This document shows, piece after piece, positions 27,031 through 34,705 of a stretch of DNA of 64,000 nucleotides. The notes below the pieces were generated by a model. It was not told the DNA's origin. It was given only the letters and a program-made list of their open reading frames with translations, and searched no databases. This stretch comes from Flavobacterium piscisymbiosum. Its GTDB lineage: Bacteria; Bacteroidota; Bacteroidia; Flavobacteriales; Flavobacteriaceae. How positions within the stretch are numbered: position 1 is the first letter of the stretch; each line of letters opens with the position of its first letter. The stretch is from NCBI RefSeq assembly GCF_020905295.1, contig NZ_JAJJMM010000001.1, positions 4,154,001-4,218,000 on the forward strand, given 5' to 3'. The position numbers and the translations under genes were made by a program.

Positions 27031-27879
27031 TTACTTAGACAAATCTGCCACAATAGAGATACCAGTTGTTTTCCTGAAGGTTTGAGGAGAAACTTTTGTG
27101 TTTTTTTTAAATACCCGACTGAAATAATATTCATCCTGAAATTTTAGGACATAAGCAATTTCCTTAATACTTAATCGGGTAAGGTGAAGTTGTTTCTTTG
27201 CTTCCAAAATTAATCTTTCCTGAATCATTTGAGTGGGCGTTTTATTAAAACGTTTATTGCATTGTTTCGTGAAGTTATTTGCAGTCATTGAAAGTAATGT
27301 AGCATAATCACTCGCTTTATGAAGGGTTAAGAAATTTTCTTCCAGCAATATTTTAAACTGGTCCATCTTTTCATCTTTTTTAAAATTTTGTTTATCACTA
27401 TTTATTTTCAGACTGCTCGATTTGGCCAGTATCAATTGAAGATAAGATCTTAATACAATTTCTGAAGGAGTTGGCTGTTTAATCTCATCAATAATATGAT
27501 CAACTAACACACAATATAATTGATGTTGTTCGGTACTTAATTTTATGGAGGGTTCAGCATAAATATTATTAAATAGTAAGCCATTGCAGGCAACTTCATT
27601 TCTATGGTATTCAATGCAGTAAAAATCACCGTGAAATTGTAATGTCGTGTAGTTTACCGGTTTGATTTCGCTAATGGAAATTGATTGCTGTGGTGTCGAA
27701 AATAATATTGCCGGAGCTTTAAATGCAAACGATGCAAAATCGACATGATAAATTCCTTCTCCTTTACTTATCAATAAGATAGTATATTCTCCAAATTGTA
27801 AAGGGGTATTGAATACATTAATTTCAGATTTTTCTATTCCTAAGAGTAAGGTACCATTTTCTGAAATTACTTTGTTCAT
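27031..27879 (-). CDS. AraC family transcriptional regulator
   Basis: This 282-residue protein has an N-terminal cupin-like sensor (LLISKGEGIYHVDF, residues 31-44) and a C-terminal AraC double helix-turn-helix (LSIKEIAYVLKFQDEYYFSRVFKK, core IAYVLKFQDEYYFSRVFK). It lies upstream of the DUF417 gene in the same direction and is its likely regulator. On the other side it faces the tautomerase gene across 534 bp. Confidence 0.87.
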   Translation of the reverse strand: MNKVISENGTLLLGIEKSEINVFNTPLQFGEYTILLISKGEGIYHVDFASFAFKAPAILFSTPQQSISISEIKPVNYTTLQFHGDFYCIEYHRNEVACNGLLFNNIYAEPSIKLSTEQHQLYCVLVDHIIDEIKQPTPSEIVLRSYLQLILAKSSSLKINSDKQNFKKDEKMDQFKILLEENFLTLHKASDYATLLSMTANNFTKQCNKRFNKTPTQMIQERLILEAKKQLHLTRLSIKEIAYVLKFQDEYYFSRVFKKNTKVSPQTFRKTTGISIVADLSK

Positions 27880-27970
27880 GTTGCAGGGAGTTGGATTATG
27901 TAATTGTAAATTTAGAGAATGAATTCTTGTTATTCATTATTATTACGATACTTATTTTAAAAAAATTAAG

Positions 27971-28049
27971 ATAAACCGAAAGAGAAAAAATCCTTTATCC
28001 CTAATGAGATTTCGAACTATCGTTCAGTTTCGGTTAAATCTGCAATAAT
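27971..28049. repeat. Dispersed repeat, copy B
   Basis: This stretch resembles 5845-5920 behind tRNA-Arg and 33233-33285. The shared features are GATAAACC followed by an A-rich block and TTTCGAAC. It fills part of the 534-bp gap between the AraC and tautomerase genes, together with the operator sites at 28259-28319. No hairpin-TGAC block follows this copy. Confidence 0.55.
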
Positions 28050-28258
28050 TCACTTTTAAACCTTAATACCCACATATCCTTTTGTCCTTATTTAAGGAGC
28101 GGTTGCAGGCGGTGGATTTTTACCCTTGATACAAAACTAATAAAAGGAGCATCAATTAACTTGGATTTAAAATCAATAAAATGTTCCAACTGACCTTCTT
28201 CGCCTATGATGACCCGGGCAAATATTTTATAAATTTAGATATTGTCACCTATGATAAT

Positions 28259-28274
28259 CTTAAACTAGTTTAAG
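28259..28274. promoter_or_regulatory. Shared palindromic operator, site 2a (tautomerase promoter)
   Basis: CTTAAACTAGTTTAAG is a perfect 16-bp palindrome, identical to 33128-33143. It is the most distal of three sites whose centres (28266.5, 28289.5, 28312.5) are spaced by exactly 23 bp. Confidence 0.7.
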
Positions 28275-28282
28275 AATTACTG

Positions 28283-28296
28283 TTAAACTAAATTAA
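28283..28296. promoter_or_regulatory. Shared operator, site 2b (degenerate)
   Basis: TTAAACTAAATTAA matches the consensus TTAAACTAGTTTAA at 12 of 14 positions. Its centre is 23 bp from both neighbouring sites. Confidence 0.55.
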
Positions 28297-28305
28297 GTAT
28301 ATTTC

Positions 28306-28319
28306 TTAAACATGTTTAT
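28306..28319. promoter_or_regulatory. Shared operator, site 2c (proximal)
   Basis: TTAAACATGTTTAT contains a perfect TAAACATGTTTA palindrome. Its centre lies 37.5 bp from the last base of the -7-like element at 28343-28350, as at the MBL promoter. Confidence 0.55.
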
Positions 28320-28342
28320 AAGCAGCAACGGCAGATATGTTG

Positions 28343-28350
28343 CAATTTTG
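28343..28350 (+). promoter_or_regulatory. -7-like element of tautomerase operon
   Basis: CAATTTTG matches five of six conserved positions of TAnnTTTG. It is 63 bp before the tautomerase ATG and in fixed register with the three operator-like sites upstream. Confidence 0.45.
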
Positions 28351-28413
28351 TATAACAAATTTACTGCTTGAAAATCAGCATAAAAAAATAATAAACCTTA
28401 AATAAAAAATAAC

Positions 28414-28635
28414 ATGCCACACGTAAATGTAAAAATGTACCTAGGAACTTCTGAGGAACAAAAAGAAAAAATTGCACAGGAAATTACTGCTGTAATTATG
28501 AAGCACACAGGCAAACCTGAAGCAGCCGTTTCTATCGCCATAAGTGAAGTTGCTGAAGATGTTTGGATGCAACAAGTATATGATAAAGAAATAAAGCCAA
28601 ATATGGAAAAGCTTTATAAAAAACCGGGATATTAA
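28414..28635 (+). CDS. 4-oxalocrotonate tautomerase family protein
   Basis: This 73-residue protein begins Met-Pro-His; after removal of Met, Pro1 would be the catalytic base of the tautomerase superfamily. The middle MKHTGKPEAAVSIAISEV and WMQQVYDKEIKP fit the PptA/4-OT-like branch. Members catalyse keto-enol tautomerisation or related reactions on small acids. It is followed 23 bp later by a SnoaL-like gene, so the two are likely co-transcribed from the operator-rich promoter upstream. Confidence 0.87.
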   Translation: MPHVNVKMYLGTSEEQKEKIAQEITAVIMKHTGKPEAAVSIAISEVAEDVWMQQVYDKEIKPNMEKLYKKPGY

Positions 28636-28658
28636 TATTCAGATCAAATGCTGAAGTA

Positions 28659-29078
28659 ATGAAAAATGCAGCTATGAATTACACAAAAGAAAAAGAAGCA
28701 ATTAGTACATTTCTGGGCAATTTTACTCAGGTACTAAATAATGGAGAAACAAACGCTATTGCTGATTTTTTTGATCGTGAGGCTATTTTTATTCCAGATG
28801 GGATGAAGAAGATTATTGGTGCTAATCAATTAGGGAAAACCGGCAATGGCTATCTTAAACGCACTGATTTTAAAATTGGCTACGCAATAGAAAGCATTAC
28901 AATAGAGAATCAATTTGCCTTTATAGAAGCTTTTGCTGCTACCACAGAAAATCGAATTTCGGATTTAAAGCCTGTACCAAAAAGAAGTATCGATTTTTTT
29001 GTTCTAAAAAAGGAAAATGAAAATTGGAAAATTTATCGCTACATATTCAACAATGTAAGAGAACTGGAAGTAATGTAA
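28659..29078 (+). CDS. SnoaL/DUF4440-like protein
   Basis: This protein of 139 residues (or 134 if translation starts at the second ATG, 28674) has one NTF2-like domain: ISTFLGNFTQVLNNGETNAI, FFDREAIFIPDG, and the closing ENWKIYRYIFNNVRELE. It has no signal peptide. It lies directly behind the tautomerase gene, suggesting both act on one small-molecule pathway. No catalytic residues can be assigned. Confidence 0.72.
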   Translation: MKNAAMNYTKEKEAISTFLGNFTQVLNNGETNAIADFFDREAIFIPDGMKKIIGANQLGKTGNGYLKRTDFKIGYAIESITIENQFAFIEAFAATTENRISDLKPVPKRSIDFFVLKKENENWKIYRYIFNNVRELEVM

Positions 29079-29100
29079 AGCATTAAAAAATGGTTGATAA

Positions 29101-29134
29101 AAAAAGGCAACCTAAAATATTAGGTTGCCTTTTT
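29101..29134. terminator. Bidirectional terminator
   Basis: AAAAAGGCAACCTA pairs perfectly with TAGGTTGCCTTTTT across a six-base loop. It separates the convergent SnoaL-like and YceI genes. Confidence 0.9.
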
Positions 29135-29157
29135 AAAAAATAATAATTAACTGTTTT

Positions 29158-29832
29158 TTATTTTTTTTCTGCCGTTACATTGATACCAATCTCGATATCT
29201 TTACTGATCATCCATTCTGCAGGATCCGCTTCAGAAGCTCCAAATTTTATATCCCAGTCTGTGCGATTTACAGTAAATTTAGCTTGTAAAGTTGCAGTTC
29301 CGTTCGCTACGGTAACTTTTGCCGGAAAAGTAACATTCACCGCTTTGCCTTTAAGAGTCAGGTTACCGCTTACTGTTTTATTAGCACCTTCCACAGCATC
29401 TTTTGCCGGAGCACCTAGGGCTGTCACACTAGTAATTTTAAAGTCAGCAGTTGGATTTTTTTCAACATCAAAAAAGTCAGCACTTTTTAAGTGAGCTTCT
29501 AATTCTGAATATTTTTTGTCTTTTTCAGTTACAGATGCTGGATCTACTTTAATAGACTGCATGTCAATTACAAAATCACCCGCAGTTAATTCATTAGCTT
29601 CAATCGAAACTTCACCTGATTTAATAGCAAGTGTTCCCCAACGAGGTGCAAAACCTCCTTTATGAAATGCTTTCCAGTCCACTTTAGAGGTTTGAAGATT
29701 TACTGCTAATACTTCTCCCTTTTTTTCGGCAACCTGTTGCTCTTCGCCCGTTGTTGTCTCATTGGAGTTTTTTTTACATGCCGTTATAAATAAAGTAACA
29801 GCTACTAATGTTAATACACTAAATTTTTTCAT
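29158..29832 (-). CDS. YceI family lipoprotein
   Basis: This 224-residue protein has a lipoprotein signal (LVAVTLFITACKKNSNE) and one YceI-like lipocalin domain that binds polyisoprenoid or amphiphilic ligands. Typical family segments are SKVDWKAFHKGGF, the KYSELEAHLKSADFFDVEKNP region (core HLKSADFFDVEKNPTADFK), and VNRTDWDIKFG near the C-terminus. It acts in the periplasm and is transcribed alone. Confidence 0.88.
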   Translation of the reverse strand: MKKFSVLTLVAVTLFITACKKNSNETTTGEEQQVAEKKGEVLAVNLQTSKVDWKAFHKGGFAPRWGTLAIKSGEVSIEANELTAGDFVIDMQSIKVDPASVTEKDKKYSELEAHLKSADFFDVEKNPTADFKITSVTALGAPAKDAVEGANKTVSGNLTLKGKAVNVTFPAKVTVANGTATLQAKFTVNRTDWDIKFGASEADPAEWMISKDIEIGINVTAEKK

Positions 29833-30005
29833 TGTTTACGTTTTAAAAGATTCGTTAATGACTAAATCTTATTTTAATTCAAAGTTCATTGATTAAAAAA
29901 AGAAAGGGTTATACTAATCGGAAATTTAGTTACAATTTAAGGAAAAAATCTACAGTATACCATATCAATTTTTTTTTAAACCGTTTTATGAGGTTAAGCG
30001 TATTT

Positions 30006-30021
30006 CTTAATATAGTTTAAG
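30006..30021. promoter_or_regulatory. Shared operator, site 3 (variant, FMN reductase)
   Basis: CTTAATATAGTTTAAG matches CTTAAACTAGTTTAAG at 14 of 16 positions. It is 164 bp upstream of the FMN reductase start. No -7 element stands at the 37.5-bp distance seen at the other promoters, so this site is less certain. Confidence 0.4.
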
Positions 30022-30092
30022 GGTATACCAGATTTATGAACATTAAACATTTAAATTTATGGAAATTACAGCAGCAATAATAATTGAAAAAT

Positions 30093-30115
30093 TGCCGGGA
30101 GACCGGCATTTTTTT
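30093..30115 (+). terminator. Terminator-like hairpin in the leader of FMN reductase
   Basis: TGCCGG (30093-30098) pairs with CCGGCA (30103-30108) across GAGA, followed by seven T (30109-30115). This is a small but complete intrinsic-terminator shape upstream of the start codon at 30185, so it may attenuate transcription from a promoter near 30010-30050. Confidence 0.55.
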
Positions 30116-30184
30116 GTAAATTACATAGTAAATCAGGCTGTTGAAAATCAGACTGACCGAAAAATTAATATAAAACACGAAATC

Positions 30185-30745
30185 ATGAGCAAAGTAATTG
30201 GTATAATCGCAGGAAGTTTGCGTAAAGAATCGTTTTCAAAAAAATTAGCAAAAGCAGTACAAGATATGGCACCCGAGGGATTTGATTTCAAGATAATCAG
30301 ACTCGATGAATTGCTTGTTTATAATCAGGATTTTGATGATAATAATGAAGTTCCGCCTGCTTATGTAACATTTAGGAATGAAGTAAAGCAGCTTGACGGA
30401 TTTATTTTTATTACACCAGAGTACAACAGATCTGTGCCGGCTGTACTTAAAAATGCGCTAGACATAGGCTCACGCCCGTATGGTAAAAGTGTGTGGGACG
30501 GGAAGCCGGGGGCGATTTTTAGTAATTCTCCGGGAGCTGTTGGTGGGTTTGGTGCAAACCATCATTTAAGACAAAGTCTTGTGTTTTTGAACATTCCCGT
30601 TATGCAGCAGCCAGAAGTTTATCTTGCCAAAATTAATGATGCGTTTGAAGAAAACGGTAGTATTAAAGAAGGCGCAACCAAAGAGTTTATTAAAAAAGCT
30701 GTTGACGCCTTTATAGTTTGGTTTAACCAAAATAAAAACAAATAA
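30185..30745 (+). CDS. NADPH-dependent FMN reductase (NAD(P)H:quinone/azo type)
   Basis: This 186-residue flavodoxin-fold enzyme uses NADPH to reduce FMN, quinones or similar acceptors. The start of the fold is IIAGSLRKESFSKKLAKAV (residues 6-24), and the FMN-binding FITPEYNRSVPAVLKNALD (core PEYNRSVPAVLKN) and PGAVGGFGANHHLRQ are typical. I use ATG 30185, because the longer frame starting at 30059 runs through a terminator-like hairpin and adds residues the family lacks. It is transcribed toward a Crp/Fnr gene 104 bp further on. Confidence 0.86.
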   Translation: MSKVIGIIAGSLRKESFSKKLAKAVQDMAPEGFDFKIIRLDELLVYNQDFDDNNEVPPAYVTFRNEVKQLDGFIFITPEYNRSVPAVLKNALDIGSRPYGKSVWDGKPGAIFSNSPGAVGGFGANHHLRQSLVFLNIPVMQQPEVYLAKINDAFEENGSIKEGATKEFIKKAVDAFIVWFNQNKNK

Positions 30746-30849
30746 GCTCTTGTTTTTTTAGTATTCTTATTAATAAGTAGTAAATGATTTTTAGTTGGAT
30801 TCTGTAAAATACGAGTGACATTTCTTATATTTACTACTTAAAGAATACA

Positions 30850-31461
30850 ATGAATACAGATATAGGATTAGCAGATAAAGGATCTCCGATTGAGCAGTTA
30901 ATTCGTTTTTTCAACGGATATTTTGCTCTTAATGAAAAAGAATGTGAAGAGGTCATTCGGCTTTTTTCGCAAAGAAATATCAGACGAAAAGGATATATCC
31001 TGCAGGAAGGTGATGTTTGCCGACATTACTTTTTTATTATTTCGGGCTGTTTTAAAATGTTTGCAGTAGATCCGGCCGGTAAAGAGCATAATCTTCAATT
31101 TGCAGCGGAAAACGATTGGATAAGTGATCTGCACAGTTTTTATTCCCAAGAACCAAGCCGAATGTATATAGAGGCAATAGAGCCTTCGATTGTACTTCAA
31201 ATCGAACATGACGACTTATTGTACTTATTTATCAATTACCACAAATTCGATCGTAATTTCAGGATTATAACAGAGCGAAAATACATCAATTTTCAAAACC
31301 GAATATTGCAGAATATTAGTTCTACGGCAGAGGAGCGCTATGTTAGTTTCACAAAGCAATATCCGGCAATGATTAATAGAATTCCCAATACACAAATCGC
31401 TTCGTATCTGGGTATTACTCCTGAGTTCCTGAGCAAGATCAGAAAGAAGATTGTTACCTAG
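30850..31461 (+). CDS. Crp/Fnr family transcriptional regulator
   Basis: This 203-residue protein has a cNMP-binding-type N-terminal domain (YILQEGDVCRHYFFIISG, residues 55-72) and a C-terminal helix-turn-helix (TQIASYLGITPEFLSKIRKK). It is closely similar in layout to the regulator at 19060-19641. It lies near the middle of the cluster of genes that share the CTTAAACTAGTTTAAG operator and is one candidate for the protein that binds it. Confidence 0.86.
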   Translation: MNTDIGLADKGSPIEQLIRFFNGYFALNEKECEEVIRLFSQRNIRRKGYILQEGDVCRHYFFIISGCFKMFAVDPAGKEHNLQFAAENDWISDLHSFYSQEPSRMYIEAIEPSIVLQIEHDDLLYLFINYHKFDRNFRIITERKYINFQNRILQNISSTAEERYVSFTKQYPAMINRIPNTQIASYLGITPEFLSKIRKKIVT

Positions 31462-31487
31462 TCTTACTTTTTTATTATTGACATCTC

Positions 31488-32165
31488 TTATTGTTGTTTA
31501 TCTATAACAAGATCTTTAAAGAAACCTTCTGTTCCTATGTCTACAAAAAGGCCGATGGCACCTATGGCATCTTTCCCTAATTTAAGATCATTTACAATCA
31601 AAGAAGGTTCTTTGCGCCCGTCCAAATATAGTTTTGCCTGTTGCTGCCTCACTACGATTTTAATAGATATCCATTTGTCAAGTTCCATTTCCTGGTATGA
31701 TTCATAAACTCCTGGAGCAGTTTTTCTGCTGTCAGTAAATTTAAAATCAGGATAAGCAAAGTATTGTGTCGAGCGATTTCTGCGCAGCTGATCCTCTGCC
31801 ATAGCATTTGCCGGCCTGATATATATAGCTTCAAATTTAGAATCATCCTCATTAATGTGAAAAGCTACGCCAATGAATCCGCGTGCGTGGGAAGGAGCAT
31901 TTTTTAAAATTTTGCTTAATACTTTAACTTCGATAATTCCCTGAGTAAATTCAAGATCCCTGATTCTGGCATAAGTAGGTTCATCATCTAAAACTATAGT
32001 GGAATCTTTAACTACCCTTAAGGCTTTACTGCCCAGTATTTTATTTTCGGAAATGTAGCTGCCTACCGCGCTGATATTGTTTTGGTCAAGCTTGATTTTT
32101 TGGCCAAAAAAAATAAATGGGCTAAATAACAGCAGTACAATAGCATATTTTGAAATACTTGTCAT
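31488..32165 (-). CDS. Exported concanavalin-like (DUF1080-type) protein
   Basis: This 225-residue protein has a Sec signal (IVLLLFSPFIFFGQK) and one jelly-roll domain resembling 3-keto-disaccharide hydrolase/DUF1080 or LamG-type folds: DLEFTQGIIEVKVLS, GFIGVAFHINEDDSKFEAIY, KWISIKIVVRQQQAKLYLDG, and a closing GAIGLFVDIGTEGFFKDLVI. No catalytic residue is certain. It is the second gene of an operon, 18 bp behind an exported alpha/beta hydrolase, and may bind or process the same extracellular compound. Confidence 0.65.
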   Translation of the reverse strand: MTSISKYAIVLLLFSPFIFFGQKIKLDQNNISAVGSYISENKILGSKALRVVKDSTIVLDDEPTYARIRDLEFTQGIIEVKVLSKILKNAPSHARGFIGVAFHINEDDSKFEAIYIRPANAMAEDQLRRNRSTQYFAYPDFKFTDSRKTAPGVYESYQEMELDKWISIKIVVRQQQAKLYLDGRKEPSLIVNDLKLGKDAIGAIGLFVDIGTEGFFKDLVIDKQQ

Positions 32166-32183
32166 CTTTATTAGTACTCTGTA

Positions 32184-33050
32184 TTAATGTTTTAAAAAAT
32201 AGTTGACCGTTGGCCATGCTACGGCCCATTTTTCCAAAAAAGCAGCATGACCGGCACCAGGAATGACACTCAGCTGTCCTTTTGGAATAAATTTAGAAGC
32301 ATATTCGGCATGTTCAACAGTAATAAAATTGTCATGATCACCGACCATTACCAATACGGGACATTTAATGGTGCTGAATAGCTTTTCATCGGCGACAAGT
32401 TTGGTATTAAATTCTTCCTGAACGCGAGTAAAGAGTTCCTGGAGTCTTTTAGGATCTGGCATTAGAGCGAGCTGCTGATCCCAAAATGGCTTGTCCAGTT
32501 CTAAAGCCTGTTTTACGGTAATAGCATTTGGCTGGTCTCCGGGATGTCTTTCTCCGGCACCTATTACCACTAATTTTTTGACTTTTGAAGGATAAAGACT
32601 CGCAAGCATGTAACCTGTATAACCACCGTCGCTAAAACCTATCACTGTTGCGCTATCTTTTGTTACGGCATTTAATACATTTGCCGCATCGTTTGCTTTT
32701 AGCTGATAGGTATGAGGCTGGTTTCCCAGTTCTGATTTTCCATGTCCTCTTGTAGAAATGGCTATTACCTGATGATTAACCCTTAGACTGTCAATGAAAT
32801 GGTACATTTCAAAGGTAGAGCCGAATATTCCTCCATGCAGGACTACAACGGGTGTTCCGTTGCCATAAATTTCATAATAGATCTTTGCATCGTCAGATGT
32901 TATGTAATGGCCTGCTGTTGCATTGTTGCCGTACGGAGTGGTGTTTAGAGGTGCGGCAATTGACTGAAGCGCATAACGCATCGTTTTTGCCTGCTGTGCG
33001 TATAACGATGCAGTGAAAATTATAATTGCCGATAGAAATAAATTTTTCAT
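32184..33050 (-). CDS. Exported alpha/beta hydrolase
   Basis: This 288-residue hydrolase has a Sec signal (MKNLFLSAIIIFTASLYAQQ). The oxyanion region is VVLHGGIFGS, the nucleophile elbow GFSDGG (Ser), and the catalytic His is in PGAGHAAFLEKW near the C-terminus, so the triad looks complete. It heads an operon with the DUF1080-type gene. Its promoter carries a perfect copy of the shared palindrome (33128-33143) and a degenerate one 23 bp nearer the gene. Confidence 0.85.
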   Translation of the reverse strand: MKNLFLSAIIIFTASLYAQQAKTMRYALQSIAAPLNTTPYGNNATAGHYITSDDAKIYYEIYGNGTPVVVLHGGIFGSTFEMYHFIDSLRVNHQVIAISTRGHGKSELGNQPHTYQLKANDAANVLNAVTKDSATVIGFSDGGYTGYMLASLYPSKVKKLVVIGAGERHPGDQPNAITVKQALELDKPFWDQQLALMPDPKRLQELFTRVQEEFNTKLVADEKLFSTIKCPVLVMVGDHDNFITVEHAEYASKFIPKGQLSVIPGAGHAAFLEKWAVAWPTVNYFLKH

Positions 33051-33074
33051 AAAATTGATTTAATATATATCGTG

Positions 33075-33082
33075 CAAATTTC
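33075..33082 (-). promoter_or_regulatory. -7-like element of hydrolase operon
   Basis: The minus strand reads GAAATTTG, five of six conserved positions of TAnnTTTG, 25 bp before the ATG. The centres of the two operator-like sites are 37.5 and 60.5 bp from its last base. Confidence 0.45.
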
Positions 33083-33104
33083 GCACTCAAAATACTATAC
33101 GAGC

Positions 33105-33120
33105 AATAACATACTTTAAT
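33105..33120. promoter_or_regulatory. Shared operator, site 4a (degenerate)
   Basis: AATAACATACTTTAAT matches ATTAAACTAGTTTAAT at 12 of 16 positions. Its centre is 23 bp from the perfect site at 33128-33143 and 37.5 bp from the -7-like element, which is the same spacing as at the tautomerase promoter. Confidence 0.45.
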
Positions 33121-33127
33121 AAAAAAC

Positions 33128-33143
33128 CTTAAACTAGTTTAAG
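33128..33143. promoter_or_regulatory. Shared palindromic operator, site 4b
   Basis: CTTAAACTAGTTTAAG is a perfect palindrome identical to 28259-28274, located 78 bp upstream of the hydrolase start codon. Confidence 0.7.
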
Positions 33144-33232
33144 AGTTTTATAAACCAAGAACGACATTCAGGTAGATAAGAAAGAGGCTAAAGTTATTTA
33201 GGAATTAACTATATTTAGTATCAAAAAATCAC

Positions 33233-33335
33233 GACAAACCAAGAGAAAAAAAACATTATATCCTTAACAGGACTTCGAACCATAAAATTTTAGGCCGTAA
33301 AGGCTTGAGAAATCTAGAAAGTTGTGTATAAAAAA
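33233..33335. repeat. Dispersed repeat, copy C
   Basis: This stretch shares its first part with 5845-5900 and 27971-28020, and its second part (33287-33335) with 5988-6034 behind tRNA-Arg. It is followed by a hairpin (33336-33360) and a TGAC block (33368-33389) identical over 22 bp to 8424-8445. With the operators and the hairpin at 33593-33628, it fills the 655-bp gap before the YjbR gene. Confidence 0.6.
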
Positions 33336-33360
33336 AGACACAACTATATAATAGTTGTCT
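33336..33360. terminator. Terminator-like hairpin in repeat copy C
   Basis: The left arm AGACACAACTAT pairs with ATAGTTGTCT with a two-base bulge. It resembles the hairpins at 6035-6069 and 39532-39560 but has a poor T-run, and no gene ends directly beside it. It is probably a decayed copy. Confidence 0.45.
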
Positions 33361-33592
33361 CCTTAAATGACAGGAACAGGACAAATTTCTATAAGATTTA
33401 TGGACGATTTGAGGAGATTGTCATACAATGTCTTTCAGATTATAATACGATATAAACAAATGGAATTCGACTGAGGTTTTTTTAACCAACTTCAGAGAAT
33501 AATTTGAAAACAATACACTCTCACTGGCGTTTATGCGTTCGATGGATATTGTATTTGATCCTGAGAAAGAAATTGTATCGTGATCATAGCAT

Positions 33593-33628
33593 AGATTTCA
33601 TTTCAGATTGGTTTCTGAAATGAAATCT
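33593..33628. other. Perfect 15-bp inverted repeat
   Basis: AGATTTCATTTCAGA pairs without mismatch with TCTGAAATGAAATCT across a six-base loop. No T-run follows, so it is not a standard terminator. It is 78 bp upstream of the YjbR gene and could be an operator or an RNA hairpin in its leader. Confidence 0.6.
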
Positions 33629-33705
33629 GTACCTTTCTAGAAAATGGTTTAGGAGTTATGTTAATGAACACAAGTAATCTGTTGTAATTAAAATAGTAAA
33701 TTAAT

Positions 33706-34449
33706 ATGAATGTTGAAGATTTTAGAGAATACTGCCTATCTCTGAAAGGCGCCCATGACAAACTTATTTTTAAAAACTCAAATTCAGAATACGACAAGGA
33801 TATACTTGTCTTCTTTGTAGCTGAAAAATGGTTTGCGTTTGCTAACATAGAAGTTTTTGACTTTTGCAATTTAAAGTGTAACCCTGAGGAATCTCAGGAA
33901 CTACAGGCAAAATATGAGGAGATTACTCCTGGGTACCATATGAATAAAAAGCATTGGATAAGTGTGGGGTTTAATGGTAAAATTCCTGATACGCTTATTA
34001 AAGATCTGGTTAGAAAATCTTATGACCTAGTAGTGGCTACGCTTACAATAAAGGAAAGGCAAGATTTGAACGATTCCACATCAGGAGGTAATTCAAAATG
34101 TTTAAAAATGAATATTGAACAATTTCGTGACTATTGTCTATCGTTTGAACAGACATCAGAAAAAATGCCCTTTGCAGGATTTTTTAGGAATTCAAAATCC
34201 ATTCTTGTATTCTATGTAAAAAACAAAATTTTCTGTCTTTTAGATATTGATTCATTTGATAGTATCACGATCAAATGTGATAGTTCGAAAATTGAAGAAT
34301 TAAAGGAAAACTACAGTGCCATTAGCAAGCCATTCAATCTCAGCCATAAGCATTGGATCAGTATTAAGTTTCATGAGGATATGTCAGATGATGAAATAAA
34401 GTTAATGGTTGAAAATTCTTATCATTTGGTTGCAAAATCAATTAGATAA
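33706..34449 (+). CDS. Tandem-duplicated MmcQ/YjbR family protein
   Basis: This 247-residue protein is built from two YjbR-like domains in a row. The first starts MNVEDFREYCLSLKGAHDKL and the second (about residue 133) MNIEQFRDYCLSFEQTSEKM; both end in KKHWISV or HKHWISI followed by a short helix. Single-domain relatives are about 115-120 residues, so this is an internal duplication. The fold is a CyaY-like DNA-binding type, but function is unknown. It is cytoplasmic and single. Confidence 0.82.
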   Translation: MNVEDFREYCLSLKGAHDKLIFKNSNSEYDKDILVFFVAEKWFAFANIEVFDFCNLKCNPEESQELQAKYEEITPGYHMNKKHWISVGFNGKIPDTLIKDLVRKSYDLVVATLTIKERQDLNDSTSGGNSKCLKMNIEQFRDYCLSFEQTSEKMPFAGFFRNSKSILVFYVKNKIFCLLDIDSFDSITIKCDSSKIEELKENYSAISKPFNLSHKHWISIKFHEDMSDDEIKLMVENSYHLVAKSIR

Positions 34450-34705
34450 GAAAGATCGGTAACATTTTCATCACCTCAGCGGCAGTTGTGACATAAAGCT
34501 TAATCAGCTGGTCAATTCAAAGTACTATCTGTTTAATGAGAGTCCTATTCAGCAGTATTTTTCATAGATTGACAATGGCATTCTTTTCGCATTGTATTAG
34601 TCTTATTGGTATAGGTGTTTTTTAAGTTATTGTACAAAAACAGATTTATGAAATCTTTTTATTGCAGTTTTGCAGTAATTTAGTAATTAAATATATTTTA
34701 CTGAA

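Noticed and set aside
30059..30184. Longer N-terminus of the FMN reductase from ATG 30059
   Set aside because: It would translate through a terminator-like hairpin with seven T and adds 42 residues that the family does not have; ATG 30185 starts the flavodoxin fold directly.
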